Below, in pieces: positions 1-9,951 of a stretch of DNA of 64,000 bases; position 1 is the stretch's first letter, and each line of letters begins with the position of its first letter. The DNA lies in contig CAVORP010000003.1 in NCBI GenBank assembly GCA_963698645.1, forward strand, positions 1-64,000, given 5' to 3'. Under the pieces are notes generated by a model. The model had not been told where the DNA came from. It saw only the letters and a program-made list of their open reading frames with translations, and did no database searches. Made by a program: the position numbers and the translations under genes. Source of the stretch: Ovoidimarina sp963698645 (GTDB lineage Bacteria > Pseudomonadota > Alphaproteobacteria > Rhodobacterales > Rhodobacteraceae).

Positions 1-896
1 CGTAGGGATCAGCGCGGTTGTCACGGTAGTCGAGATCACTATCGAGCGGTGCAGCATCATTGCTTGAGCGTCCCGGAACTGCCTCATTAGCGTCAGTGTC
101 CTTGTCGGTGTCTCTCAGTGCAAAATTGGTGTACTCGCCGTCCGTTCCGCCGTCGTCACCGACAATGTTGGCATCGTTGACGTCGTAGCCATCAGTGGTT
201 GTGCCGGCCTCAAACTCATCCAGAAGGCCGTCATTATCAGCATCGTTGAACGGCCCGGTCGGCGTTACCGTCGGGCCACCATCGCCGCGCTCGGCCACGT
301 CCGCCGTGCCATCGCCATCGGAATCCAGCATCCAGCGTATCGACCGTGCCATCACCGTCCGTGTCGACCTCGGTCAGGCCGCCGGCATAATTGTCGTCTA
401 GGCCATCGCTGTCGAGATCAATCATCGCGGTGCCCTGACCGCGACGGCGCGATATACCCCGCCGTGGTCTGCGCCTCGACGTTGTCGGTGATCCCGTCAT
501 TGTCCTTGTCGATGTCGAGGTGGTCAGGCCGCCCATCGCCATCGCTGTCCCGCGTTATGATCACCTGGCTGAGCGACGTAAGCTCCATCGAGACCCAGCC
601 GGCCTTATCATCGACCGATACGATCTGGATATGGGTGATGTCGAAGGGGGCGGTGATCGTGATGTCAGCATCGGCGGGGCCGCTGTAGACCAGTGTCGCA
701 CCGTTGCCGGTAACCGCATTGGCATAGACATTCGGGCCCTGTGTGCCGTCGCTGACATAGATCTCGACGAGGCCGTCGAAGCCACTGGTTCCTTCGGTGA
801 AGGTGATCTGGGTTCCGGCCAGAAGGATCTGACCAAGATCGTATTCTACAATCGTCTCCTTCGCGATCTCCGGTTCGGTGGTGGAATTACCATCGA
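1..896 (-). pseudogene. Frameshifted continuation of the giant DUF4347/TSP3 repeat protein, cut by the window edge
   Basis: On the minus strand this stretch encodes the next part of the repeat protein, but not in one frame. Against the near-identical copy 2,229 bp away there is a one-base deletion near 917, and extra bases near 440 and near 330. Correcting these restores a beta-rich block followed by Asp-rich calcium-type repeats. Bases 1-190 are a more diverged repeat copy, so the array may be approaching its end beyond the window. All three shifts lie in the last 0.9 kb, which fits either decay of the 3' part of the gene or poor sequence at a contig edge inside a repeat. The far C-terminus and any secretion signal are not visible. 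Confidence 0.75.
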
Positions 897-3800
897 TCAG
901 GAAGCCGAATTTTTTGAGCCCCCTGAACTTCCGTCGAACTTCTGGTTCGCAGTCACGGAGGTGGTGCTCGCGAGAGAGCTGTAGGTAACGGTCTGCTCGA
1001 CCACGTCCAGAATGCCGTCATTGTCGTCGTCAACGTCAATGCTGTCCTGAATGCCATCGAGATCGGTGTCGGGATCATTGTCGCGAAAGTCGAGATCGGT
1101 GGTCTCGGCCACGGCATCATTGCTCGTGCGTCCCGGCACCGGCTCGTTTGCGTCAGCGTCGAGGTCGCTGTCGGCGAGTGCAAAATTGGTGTACTCGCCG
1201 TCCGCTCCGCCGTCGTCACCGACAATGTTGGCATCGTTGACGTCGTAGCCATCAGTGGTTGTGCCGGCCTCAAACTCATCCAGAAGGCCGTCATTATCAG
1301 CATCGTTGAACGGCCCGGTCGGCGTTACCGTCGGGCCACCATCGCCGCGCTCGGCCACGTCCGCCGTGCCATCGCCATCGGAATCGGCATCCAGCGTATC
1401 GACCGTGCCATCACCGTCCGTGTCGACCTCGGTCAGGCCGCCGGCATAATTGTCGTCTAAGCCATCGCTGTCGAGATCAATCATCGCGGTGCCCTGACCG
1501 GACGGCGCGATATATCCCGCCGTGGTCTGCGCCTCGACGTTGTCGGTGATCCCGTCATTGTCCTTGTCGATGTCGAGGTGGTCAGGGAGACCGTCGCCAT
1601 CGCTGTCGAGGTTCGCGATAGTCTGCGTTAGTGTCGTGAACTCGAGCTCCGCCCAGCCACCATGCTGATCCTGCGGATCGCCGATCAGTTGAAGAAACTG
1701 CGCATCATGCGGCATGATGAACGTGACCGAAGCATCGGCTGGAGTTACCCCGTAAGACAGAGAACTTGTGTCGGTATTTGTGGTCGGCACGATGATCAGC
1801 GTCGAGTTCGCGACCGTGTTGACATAGCCGGTGCCGCTGCCTGTACCGAGCGCCGCCTGCACGTCTCCATTGGGATCTGCCGATACCAGGCTCACGTAGA
1901 TTGCCGCCCCGGTGTCTTCGCCACCGGGCCCTTCGATCAGCGTGACCGAAGTGCCCGCCGGAATGATCTGGCCGAAATCATACTCGAAGATGTCATACGA
2001 ATGCATCCTGAGCTCAGTGTTAATATCTCCGTCAAAGAGATTTAGAGGGTTGTCGGCACCCGGAACGCTGAGATCGCTCGGATAGTGCTGAGCAAGGTTG
2101 CCAAGGTTGTTCTGGGCAAAGCTGTAGCTCGTGGTATTCGACAACGACGTGAACGTTGTCGTCTGCTCGACCACGTCCAGAATGCCGTCATTGTCGTCGT
2201 CAACGTCAATGCTGTCCTGAATGCCATCGAGATCGGTGTCGGGATCATTGTCGCGAAAGTCGAGATCGGTGGTCTCGGCCACGGCATCATTGCTCGTGCG
2301 TCCCGGCACCGGCTCGTTTGCGTCAGTGTCGAGGTCGCTGTCGGCGAGTGCAAAATTGGTGTACTCGCCGTCCGTTCCGCCGTCGTCACCGACAATGTTG
2401 GCATCGTTGACGTCGTAGCCATCAGTGGTTGTGCCGGCCTCAAACTCATCCAGAAGGCCGTCATTATCAGCATCGTTGAACGGCCCGGTCGGCGTTACCG
2501 TCGGGCCACCATCGCCGCGCTCGGCCACGTCCGCCGTGCCATCGCCATCGGAATCGGCATCCAGCGTATCGACCGTGCCATCACCGTCCGTGTCGACCTC
2601 GGTCAGGCCGCCGGCATAATTGTCGTCTAAGCCATCGCTGTCGAGATCAATCATCGCGGTGCCCTGACCGGACGGCGCGATATATCCCGCCGTGGTCTGC
2701 GCCTCGACGTTGTCGGTGATCCCGTCATTGTCCTTGTCGATGTCGAGGTGGTCAGGCCGCCCATCGCCATCGCTGTCCCGCGTTATGATCACCTGGCTGA
2801 GCGACGTAAGCTCCATCGAGACCCAGCCGGCCTTATCATCGACCGATACGATCTGGATATGGGTGATGTCGAAGGGGGCGGTGATCGTGATGTCAGCATC
2901 GGCGGGGCCGCTGTAGACCAGTGTCGCACCGTTGCCGGTAACCGCATTGGCATAGACATTCGGGCCCTGTGTGCCGTCGCTGACATAGATCTCGACGAGG
3001 CCGTCGAAGCCACTGGTTCCTTCGGTGAAGGTGATCTGGGTTCCGGCCAGAAGGATCTGACCAAGATCGTATTCTACAATCGTCTCCTTCGCGATCTCCG
3101 GTTCGGTGGTGGAATTACCATCGATCAGGAAGCCGAGATTCTTTGAGCCCCCTGAACTTCCGTCGAACTTCTGGTTCGCAGTCACGGAGGTGGTGCTCGC
3201 GAGAGAGCTGTAGGTAACGGTCTGCTCGACCACGTCCAGAATGCCGTCATTGTCGTCGTCAACGTCAATGCTGTCCTGAATGCCATCGAGATCGGTGTCG
3301 GGATCATTGTCGCGAAAGTCGAGATCGGTGGTCTCGGCCACGGCATCATTGCTCGTGCGTCCCGGCACCGGCTCGTTTGCGTCAGCGTCGAGGTCGCTGT
3401 CGGCGAGTGCAAAATTGGTGTACTCGCCGTCCGCTCCGCCGTCGTCACCGACAATGTTGGCATCGTTGACGTCGTAGCCATCAGTGGTTGTGCCGGCCTC
3501 AAACTCATCCAGAAGGCCGTCATTATCAGCATCGTTGAACGGCCCGGTCGGCGTTACCGTCGGGCCACCATCGCCGCGCTCGGCCACGTCCGCCGTGCCA
3601 TCGCCATCGGAATCGGCATCCAGCGTATCGACCGTGCCATCACCGTCCGTGTCGACCTCGGTCAGGCCGCCGGCATAATTGTCGTCTAAGCCATCGCTGT
3701 CGAGATCAATCATCGCGGTGCCCTGACCGGACGGCGCGATATATCCCGCCGTGGTCTGCGCCTCGACGTTGTCGGTGATCCCGTCATTGTCCTTGTCGAT

Positions 3801-4393
3801 GTCGAGGTGGTCAGGGAGACCGTCGCCATCGCTGTCGAGGTTCGCGATAGTCTGCGTTAGTGTCGTGAACTCGAGCTCCGCCCAGCCACCATGCTGATCC
3901 TGCGGATCGCCGATCAGTTGAAGAAACTGCGCATCATGCGGCATGATGAACGTGACCGAAGCATCGGCTGGAGTTACCCCGTAAGACAGAGAACTTGTGT
4001 CGGTATTTGTGGTCGGCACGATGATCAGCGTCGAGTTCGCGACCGTGTTGACATAGCCGGTGCCGCTGCCTGTACCGAGCGCCGCCTGCACGTCTCCATT
4101 GGGATCTGCCGATACCAGGCTCACGTAGATTGCCGCCCCGGTGTCTTCGCCACCGGGCCCTTCGATCAGCGTGACCGAAGTGCCCGCCGGAATGATCTGG
4201 CCGAAATCATACTCGAAGATGTCATACGAATGCATCCTGAGCTCAGTGTTAATATCTCCGTCAAAGAGATTTAGAGGGTTGTCGGCACCCGGAACGCTGA
4301 GATCGCTCGGATAGTGCTGAGCAAGGTTGCCAAGGTTGTTCTGGGCAAAGCTGTAGCTCGTGGTATTCGACAACGACGTGAACGTTGTCGTCT
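1..4393 (-). repeat. 2,229-bp near-identical tandem repeat inside the giant protein gene
   Basis: The same sequence recurs at a spacing of 2,229 bp: anchors at about 4393 and 2164, and at about 3221 and 992. Each unit reads, on the minus strand, as block A (about 565 bp), an Asp-rich block T (about 615 bp), block B (about 440 bp) and T again. T therefore occurs four times and A and B twice. Copies differ by only a handful of bases (for example Ala/Thr in one glycine-rich loop), showing recent duplication or continuing gene conversion. The second unit is truncated by the window edge. Confidence 0.93.
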
Positions 4394-5195
4394 GCTCGAC
4401 CACGTCCAGAATGCCGTCATTGTCGTCGTCAATATCGACAGAGTCATCGATCCCGTCTCCATCTGTATCGGCCAGCACTCCGCTCCAGACTTCAGCTTGT
4501 AATGCCGTCGCCTCAATTAAACCAATTTCGGCTTCTAAGTCCCAGTCGCCACTGACAGATGCGTTGCCTGTGAGATCAATGGATGCCGCAATGTCTGCGC
4601 CCGTTACGCTCGCCAGCAATTCGGCGGTTTCCAATCCAAGAGCGTTGCCGGCGAAATCACAGCCATAAATCAAAATGTCGCCGTTCTCTGCCAAAGCCTG
4701 ACCGATTATCTTGAAAGAATCGTTCTGTGTTCCCAAGATGCTTTCGGCATTAATTATGGCGTCTCCAAGAGAAAGCTGGCCCTCGCTACCATGCGAAAAA
4801 ATATGGATCGCATCGACATCGCTACGCCCGTTGAGAACTGAAGCGATTTGATCCACACCGTTTTCGGCTGAATCCAAGAGAATGATTTCGGCACCAGCAG
4901 GGATCGCTGCGATCAGCTCAGTCGGATTCTGAATTGAAGCATCAACAAAATAGATTTCGCTTAGCGCATTTTGCGGCATCTCTCCCGCAGCAGCCAACAG
5001 CGCATCATTTCCCTCTTCGTAGAAATGACGCTCCAATTGTTCTGGTTCGAGGGCGTCACTTGCAGCATCGACGATCTCGGCTGCCGCTGCTCCGTCAAAC
5101 ATAATCCGGTCTTCAAGAGCAACAAGCTCATCTTGCATGAATTCACCGCGCGAGGTTTGAGCTTTCTTCCTCGTGGGCTTCAGTGGTCTGTTCAT
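897..5195 (-). CDS. Giant secreted repeat protein: DUF4347 domain plus thrombospondin type 3-like calcium repeats
   Basis: About 1,430 residues are readable before the frameshift. A basic N-terminus is followed by an LEDRIMFDGA motif (about 28-37), as in other giant DUF4347 surface proteins. DUF4347 spans about 81-235 and carries IFSHGS and LIYGCD, a His/Cys pair recalling caspase-like folds. After that come Asp-rich DxDxDG strings typical of thrombospondin type 3 repeats, alternating with two kinds of beta-rich block. The likely role is a calcium-stiffened cell-surface or released protein. The ATG at 5195 was chosen over a TTG at 5312 for its basic start; ATG 5138, preceded by GGTGA, is an alternative. 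It lies downstream of three export-type genes in the same direction, which suggests dedicated secretion. No cleavable signal peptide is evident. Confidence 0.85.
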   Translation of the reverse strand: MNRPLKPTRKKAQTSRGEFMQDELVALEDRIMFDGAAAAEIVDAASDALEPEQLERHFYEEGNDALLAAAGEMPQNALSEIYFVDASIQNPTELIAAIPAGAEIILLDSAENGVDQIASVLNGRSDVDAIHIFSHGSEGQLSLGDAIINAESILGTQNDSFKIIGQALAENGDILIYGCDFAGNALGLETAELLASVTGADIAASIDLTGNASVSGDWDLEAEIGLIEATALQAEVWSGVLADTDGDGIDDSVDIDDDNDGILDVVEQTTTFTSLSNTTSYSFAQNNLGNLAQHYPSDLSVPGADNPLNLFDGDINTELRMHSYDIFEYDFGQIIPAGTSVTLIEGPGGEDTGAAIYVSLVSADPNGDVQAALGTGSGTGYVNTVANSTLIIVPTTNTDTSSLSYGVTPADASVTFIMPHDAQFLQLIGDPQDQHGGWAELEFTTLTQTIANLDSDGDGLPDHLDIDKDNDGITDNVEAQTTAGYIAPSGQGTAMIDLDSDGLDDNYAGGLTEVDTDGDGTVDTLDADSDGDGTADVAERGDGGPTVTPTGPFNDADNDGLLDEFEAGTTTDGYDVNDANIVGDDGGADGEYTNFALADSDLDADANEPVPGRTSNDAVAETTDLDFRDNDPDTDLDGIQDSIDVDDDNDGILDVVEQTVTYSSLASTTSVTANQKFDGSSGGSKNLGFLIDGNSTTEPEIAKETIVEYDLGQILLAGTQITFTEGTSGFDGLVEIYVSDGTQGPNVYANAVTGNGATLVYSGPADADITITAPFDITHIQIVSVDDKAGWVSMELTSLSQVIITRDSDGDGRPDHLDIDKDNDGITDNVEAQTTAGYIAPSGQGTAMIDLDSDGLDDNYAGGLTEVDTDGDGTVDTLDADSDGDGTADVAERGDGGPTVTPTGPFNDADNDGLLDEFEAGTTTDGYDVNDANIVGDDGGTDGEYTNFALADSDLDTDANEPVPGRTSNDAVAETTDLDFRDNDPDTDLDGIQDSIDVDDDNDGILDVVEQTTTFTSLSNTTSYSFAQNNLGNLAQHYPSDLSVPGADNPLNLFDGDINTELRMHSYDIFEYDFGQIIPAGTSVTLIEGPGGEDTGAAIYVSLVSADPNGDVQAALGTGSGTGYVNTVANSTLIIVPTTNTDTSSLSYGVTPADASVTFIMPHDAQFLQLIGDPQDQHGGWAELEFTTLTQTIANLDSDGDGLPDHLDIDKDNDGITDNVEAQTTAGYIAPSGQGTAMIDLDSDGLDDNYAGGLTEVDTDGDGTVDTLDADSDGDGTADVAERGDGGPTVTPTGPFNDADNDGLLDEFEAGTTTDGYDVNDANIVGDDGGADGEYTNFALADSDLDADANEPVPGRTSNDAVAETTDLDFRDNDPDTDLDGIQDSIDVDDDNDGILDVVEQTVTYSSLASTTSVTANQKFDGSSGGSKNSAS

Positions 5196-5543
5196 TTTAT
5201 GCTCTGCCGTATCATTCTTTTCGTCTTCTCTTCCATCACATCTTTCCGCTCTCAATGGGCCTTTTTCGAGCTCTTTGGTCAGTTCTTCAGATGCTCCGGG
5301 TCGGCTGTTCAAGACGCCATCTGTCGATGCAATGGATCACCAAATGGTCTGCCAACATGATTGGTCATTTCTCATCAAACTGTGTCTCTCATCAAACTGT
5401 GTCGAGATTTTGGACAAGATGCGACAACTGCTCAGAATTGTCCCAAAAAGCCATCCGTTCTCACACAACATATCGAGTGTCACACAATATAGTGATGTTG
5501 ATGATTGTCGACTACGAAATGTGCGGCTGAAGCGGAGTTGAAG
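5196..5543 (-). promoter_or_regulatory. Leader region of the giant protein gene, with a 17-bp tandem repeat
   Basis: This 348-bp gap separates the M50-HlyD gene from the downstream giant protein gene and is noticeably AT-richer than its surroundings. It contains a perfect 17-bp direct tandem repeat (ctcatcaaactgtgtc core) at about 5370-5403. It probably holds the promoter and 5' leader of the repeat protein gene. I could not fix -35/-10 boxes with confidence, and I see no credible ORF here. Confidence 0.45.
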
Positions 5544-7679
5544 TTAGAATTCAAACTCACGGACAAGAACTCTTGCAATCCTGTTTCCGACCCTTCGCGC
5601 CATCGATTGTGGAATGCTGTACATGACAATCACGCCACGTTGGACGCGATCGTCTACTAGCCAGTTTTCACCATCTGATGTTGGTCTACCAGACACTTGA
5701 TACCATCCTCCCGAGATCTGAAGGTCTCCAGGTTCCAAGGATCCCACTGCAATCATTCCTCCGTTTGGTTGCGCGAGGTATCCATCAGGCAATTGCTTCA
5801 CGGCGAAATCGGATACCTCGATATCTTCCAGCAGCAGAACTGGAATCGACAGTTCTTCGGCGATGAATCTTGCACCTTTTGTCGGATCGAGCCGAAGCAG
5901 ATCAGTCTCGTCAATGAAGCCACGCACAGTAAGATTCCCAGATTCGATGATGCGACCTAGGAGGTGAGTTCTGGTATACCAAACTCCTTGGTTTAATTCG
6001 GGTGAAACTTCCCGAACCCTCCCGCTCATCGCCGCAACAACCAGGAAATTGCCTTGGACTTCCTCTAAGCCGGACAGATTTTCGATCTCCTCGTCTAAAA
6101 GACGTGCGATAACAGTACTTTCCGCGCGTTCGGCGGTATCACCTGCGGAACTCAGAAGGCGCGCATTGTACATCGCGATACGTGTTTTCGACTGCTCGAT
6201 CCGCGTTGGCATTTCCGGATCGGAAAACAGGAACAACGGGTCACCGCGAACAACGGTGTCTCCTTCAGCAAAGAAGACTTCGTCTAACCGTGCGGCCGCG
6301 GGCGGGAAGATGGCATGCTGGCGTGCCTCTTCGAGGATCGCGGGAACATAGGCACGAGTCGAAATCGGCCAGAAGAAAACCGCAAGCAGGCTGATCAGTA
6401 GCCCCATCGTCACAAGACTTCGTCGTGACCTAAGGATCCTATCCCGGGACCCAATCCAGAACCATACCTCCATCAGAATGGGCTTCACAATGAACGCGGC
6501 TACGAAAAGTAATAGAAAAAGCACACCAATCATCTTGAAGAACATTGAATAGATAAGAACCGAAATTCCGAGGAATAGAAAGAAGCGATAGACCCACACT
6601 GCATAGGCGTAGGCAATCAGGGCATGACTGGTTGATCTGTTGAGGTGCTCTGGAACTGTGTCATCGAGACCGAATAACGTCCGTCGCATCGCCCATTTTC
6701 CCAATGCAAACGCCCGGCTTTGTAAGTTATGTATGCCAAGGCTGTCCGATAGGATATAATAGCCATCAAAGCGCATAAACGGATTTAGATTAACTAGCAA
6801 TGACAAGACCCAGCTTGATGTTGCAATAGCAAAGACAACCATTCTTAGAGGTCCGTCTGGCAGGAAAGTCCATATTAGTGTCGCATAAACCGCTACTGTA
6901 ATCTCAACTAGAATACCGCCAAGGTCTACCATTACCCGATCGTAGCGTCTTCGAAGTCTCCAAGCATCTGTTACATCCGTATAGAGCAACGGCAAAAACG
7001 CAAAGAAGACTATACCCATTACCGGAACGCGCAGGCCGCGTCCGATTGCCTGATAGGCATGGCCAAATTCGTGCAGCATCTTTACAATCGCTATCGCTAC
7101 AATGAATAAGGCGCCGCCACCCCAAGTGAACGCATGGCGGATGTGAGCCTCAATTTCGGTTAACTGGTGGCTCGCCAAGTATGAACCGACTAGCAGCATG
7201 AAAAAACTTACCCAGACGAAAGCTAAGGAGAAGAGCGGCCTGACGATCGGCCAAGTTGCCCTCAGGAATGCATCCGGACGTGCAACTGGAACGCGAAAGA
7301 ACATCAACCTCTGCACGTTGTAAAGCAGCCGCGACAAAGCGCGCTTTTCGTCTAGGTGAGCATAGCGCGCCGCCGTCCCCGCTTCGCCACCTTCCAAAAG
7401 CTGATTGTGTTTCAGAAAGTGCGTCAGGGCATCCAATTCTTCGTCGCTTAGTTGAATCGCCTTCTCAGAAAAAAGCTGCGCCTTTAGACGATTGACGCGA
7501 CCGGTTGACCACCGTGACAGGATATCTATCGTACGCTGACCGATTTGGAAGAACCGATGTCGAACCGGGTCGCGGATCACCCATCCGGGAGCGCCGGACA
7601 GAAACGGTGCCCCGGGCGATATTTCCAGATCGTCTCGAAGCGGTGATAGAAGTTGATCTTCGGTTTTGATTTCAACCAC
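5544..7679 (-). CDS. PqqD-like / M50 metalloprotease / HlyD-type adaptor fusion membrane protein
   Basis: 711 residues. Residues about 25-95 resemble a PqqD-like winged helix. Several membrane segments follow (about 145-170, 185-210, 220-240, 260-300 and later 370-430). HEFGH at 203-207 and NPFMRFDGYY around 299-308 are the zinc ligands of an M50 (site-2-protease-like) intramembrane protease; Asp305 would be the third ligand. The C-terminal part (about 430-711) is a biotinyl-lipoyl/HlyD-like periplasmic adaptor. The start at 7679 lies just beyond the stop of the GAF-HlyD gene (7683), so the two are probably one transcript. The family is usually annotated as site-2 protease or HlyD efflux subunit; a part in exporting or releasing the downstream giant protein is inference. 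No TolC or ABC partner is in the window. Confidence 0.82.
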   Translation of the reverse strand: MVEIKTEDQLLSPLRDDLEISPGAPFLSGAPGWVIRDPVRHRFFQIGQRTIDILSRWSTGRVNRLKAQLFSEKAIQLSDEELDALTHFLKHNQLLEGGEAGTAARYAHLDEKRALSRLLYNVQRLMFFRVPVARPDAFLRATWPIVRPLFSLAFVWVSFFMLLVGSYLASHQLTEIEAHIRHAFTWGGGALFIVAIAIVKMLHEFGHAYQAIGRGLRVPVMGIVFFAFLPLLYTDVTDAWRLRRRYDRVMVDLGGILVEITVAVYATLIWTFLPDGPLRMVVFAIATSSWVLSLLVNLNPFMRFDGYYILSDSLGIHNLQSRAFALGKWAMRRTLFGLDDTVPEHLNRSTSHALIAYAYAVWVYRFFLFLGISVLIYSMFFKMIGVLFLLLFVAAFIVKPILMEVWFWIGSRDRILRSRRSLVTMGLLISLLAVFFWPISTRAYVPAILEEARQHAIFPPAAARLDEVFFAEGDTVVRGDPLFLFSDPEMPTRIEQSKTRIAMYNARLLSSAGDTAERAESTVIARLLDEEIENLSGLEEVQGNFLVVAAMSGRVREVSPELNQGVWYTRTHLLGRIIESGNLTVRGFIDETDLLRLDPTKGARFIAEELSIPVLLLEDIEVSDFAVKQLPDGYLAQPNGGMIAVGSLEPGDLQISGGWYQVSGRPTSDGENWLVDDRVQRGVIVMYSIPQSMARRVGNRIARVLVREFEF

Positions 7680-7682
7680 CTT

Positions 7683-9076
7683 CTAGAACCCAAATGTCTG
7701 GCGGATCCAGCTAAGAGGGCGCCGGAATACTATAAAAAACAAAGTGTGTCTGTCGCCGAATAGTTGCGCTGTTCCATGTGCTCCAAGCCTCACAGATGCG
7801 ACATCGTCTGGCGCTACACGGGCCGTCAAAGTATACGCAAAACTTCCGTCATCTTGAACAGTGGCTCGATAGCTCCGCCGTGCGAGCGTCGCCTCAACGG
7901 GCGTGAGAGGACTGCTATCAAGAAATATGCGCACCATGCCCCCATCCTGCAAGACGATGCTGTCATTGACCGGCAGTCGTATTGTGAACTCCAAATTTGT
8001 TGGGTCAATGATCTCCATGGCTCTTTCCCCGACAGAAACGGGTCGACCAATCAGGTCACGAACGCTTTCAAAGACCAAGAGACCCGCCTGTGGGGCACGG
8101 ATATCAACTCGCGACAAACGATCTTGGGCAAGCGTCAATTCCGCTTGCGCAAGCGCGAGCTCGGCCTCGGCGATCTTTACCTCGCGTGCTGCCGTGCGAT
8201 CCGAAAAGGACGCGTTCTGCAGCTTTTCCAGCCGAGCTCGTGCGACAATTACCTCTCGGTTCGAAATCTCAAGCGCATTGCGCAACTCTGTGTCATCGTA
8301 TTCTAGCCAGAACCGCGCCCTCCTCGACCAAGCTGTTCGGCACTACAAGCACATCTTGGATCACACCGTTCATAGGTGCGGCCACTGCTATCCTGTCTCG
8401 TCCAGTCACTTCTGCCGGAGCCAAGACGGCTAGGGGGGCCTTTATAAGCCCAACGGCAAGCGCAGCGAAAAAAGCTAATGTCATAAGGGCGCTTCTTGGA
8501 ATGAAGAGGGAGCGGTCGAGTTTGCGACCGGCGAGTGCCTCCCAAGCATGGCCATAGGTTCTGGCCACCCTCTCTGTCAGTGGCAGGACGTTCGTTGGCC
8601 AAGGCTCCTCGCGCAATAGAAGTAGTCCAGCAAACGGAAAGCCGCGTCGATTGCGGATGGGAATCCAAAGGGCGTGGGGAAACGCGTAATCGCGAAGCGT
8701 TTTGGTCCCGCCGAACTCGTGTCAGGTCAATCCTGTGCGCCGTCGATCCGGAAAATTCTGACCCTAGGGATGATACAAATTGCTGCATTTCCCTGTTGAG
8801 CGGTGCGTGTTTATCGAAAGTACTGACAGATGAAACAGCTGCCAGTCGCCACTTGCGAACGTGACGAAACACGAAGGCTTGTCGGAAACCTAGGACAGCT
8901 CGGCTTTCATTTGCTAAATGAAATACGAGCTCGCGTGTAGTTTCTATATGCCTGATATCTGCTTCCAGTTGAAGCAATTGCAATAGAGCTGAGGTCTGTC
9001 CCTTCTCAACGGCGGCGTGGCTGACATGTGGTGAGGCGCCAGAGGTTTGACCCAGCCGAGGCGAATTCGACGTCAC
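7683..9076 (-). pseudogene. GAF-domain HlyD-family adaptor, broken by two one-base shifts
   Basis: Read with two corrections (an extra base near 8718 and one near 8299), this is a single gene of about 460 codons. The N-terminus (about 30-180) is GAF-like. It is followed by a single membrane helix (about 8500-8450), then a split lipoyl domain flanking a coiled coil and a beta-barrel, the classical HlyD layout. At the second shift, restoring the frame gives LARYDDTELRN, the expected lipoyl-to-hairpin transition. It starts with GTG overlapping the stop of the upstream HlyD gene (GTGA), implying translational coupling. A cytoplasmic GAF domain on an export adaptor suggests ligand-gated control. 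The shifts are probably sequence errors. Confidence 0.78.
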
Positions 9077-9840
9077 TGGATACGTTCCAAGGTGATTATC
9101 CCAGACATCCCGGGGAGAATCCCTTCAACTTTGCCATCGAATACCGCAGTCATGGAGACAGTGCGACTTACCGGATCGACTACTGGGCCCAACATGTCGA
9201 TTGTGACGGAGAGTTCCCCTTCTTTTCCTTCCAACCTCAGCCGGCCTTTGACACCCGGCTTGACCCAAGCCAACCAGTCGGCTGGCGCTATGATTTCTAA
9301 GTCGGGCACTCCTGTCGAAACGATTGACAGCACAGCTTGACCCGGATCGACAAATTCGAACGCGCTCACGGAATGTTCGGCCACTCGCCCGTCGTAGGGT
9401 GCAAGGATATGACATGCATCTGCGCGTGCTTGCGCGATCTGTGCTCGTGCAGAGACAGCCGCAGCTTCTGCCTTGGCTACATCGACCTCCAGCTGACCGA
9501 TTCCGCCCCGAGCAAATAGAGCCTGAAGCGAATTTGCCGCTATCATCGCCGCTTCTTGCTCGGCGCGTGTCGCTACGGATTCAGAAAGGTAGATCGAACA
9601 GTCAAGACTTGCTAGCTCTTCGCCCGCGCTGAACTCCGCCCCTTTCTCAAATGGCAGCGCTTGGATGGTTCCAGAAATGATACTCGACAGGGTAGCCTCA
9701 GCCTCAGCACGAACTATCGACGGAGCGGTGAATTCCTGTGCCATGGAAGCCATCGGAGACAGTGCAAAGGTTAGAACAGTCGATAAGGTACCAATGCCAC
9801 CTGCAAAGTCAAATCTAGCAAAGCGTCGACTGCTGGCCAT
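9073..9840 (-). CDS. HlyD-family periplasmic adaptor (membrane fusion protein)
   Basis: About 255 residues from the ATG at 9840, which gives a good signal peptide (SRRFARFDFAGG then a hydrophobic run ending MASMAQ). The open frame continues upstream to 9921, but those residues are cysteine-rich and unlike a leader. A lipoyl half-domain, a short helical hairpin (about 90-150) and a beta-barrel with a PVSRTV motif near the end mark an RND/HlyD-type adaptor. First gene of the minus-strand export operon, with its stop overlapping the GAF-HlyD start. An IS-type element ends only about 110 bp upstream of the start codon (9952), so the native promoter may have been displaced. Confidence 0.82.
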   Translation of the reverse strand: MASSRRFARFDFAGGIGTLSTVLTFALSPMASMAQEFTAPSIVRAEAEATLSSIISGTIQALPFEKGAEFSAGEELASLDCSIYLSESVATRAEQEAAMIAANSLQALFARGGIGQLEVDVAKAEAAAVSARAQIAQARADACHILAPYDGRVAEHSVSAFEFVDPGQAVLSIVSTGVPDLEIIAPADWLAWVKPGVKGRLRLEGKEGELSVTIDMLGPVVDPVSRTVSMTAVFDGKVEGILPGMSGIITLERIQ

Positions 9841-9951
9841 GTCTATTCCCAAGTCTTCTGATATGCATTTTGAAGAGAGACAACTTCGTTTGCCATGAGA
9901 TACCGCTTCCGTTTCTTCCATGATATTCCTGTTCTCGATGCCATCTTGGCC

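Noticed and set aside
1..4393. CRISPR-like periodic repeats
   Set aside because: The repeats are long, coding and periodic in codons (DxDxDG); there are no short repeats with unique spacers and no cas genes.
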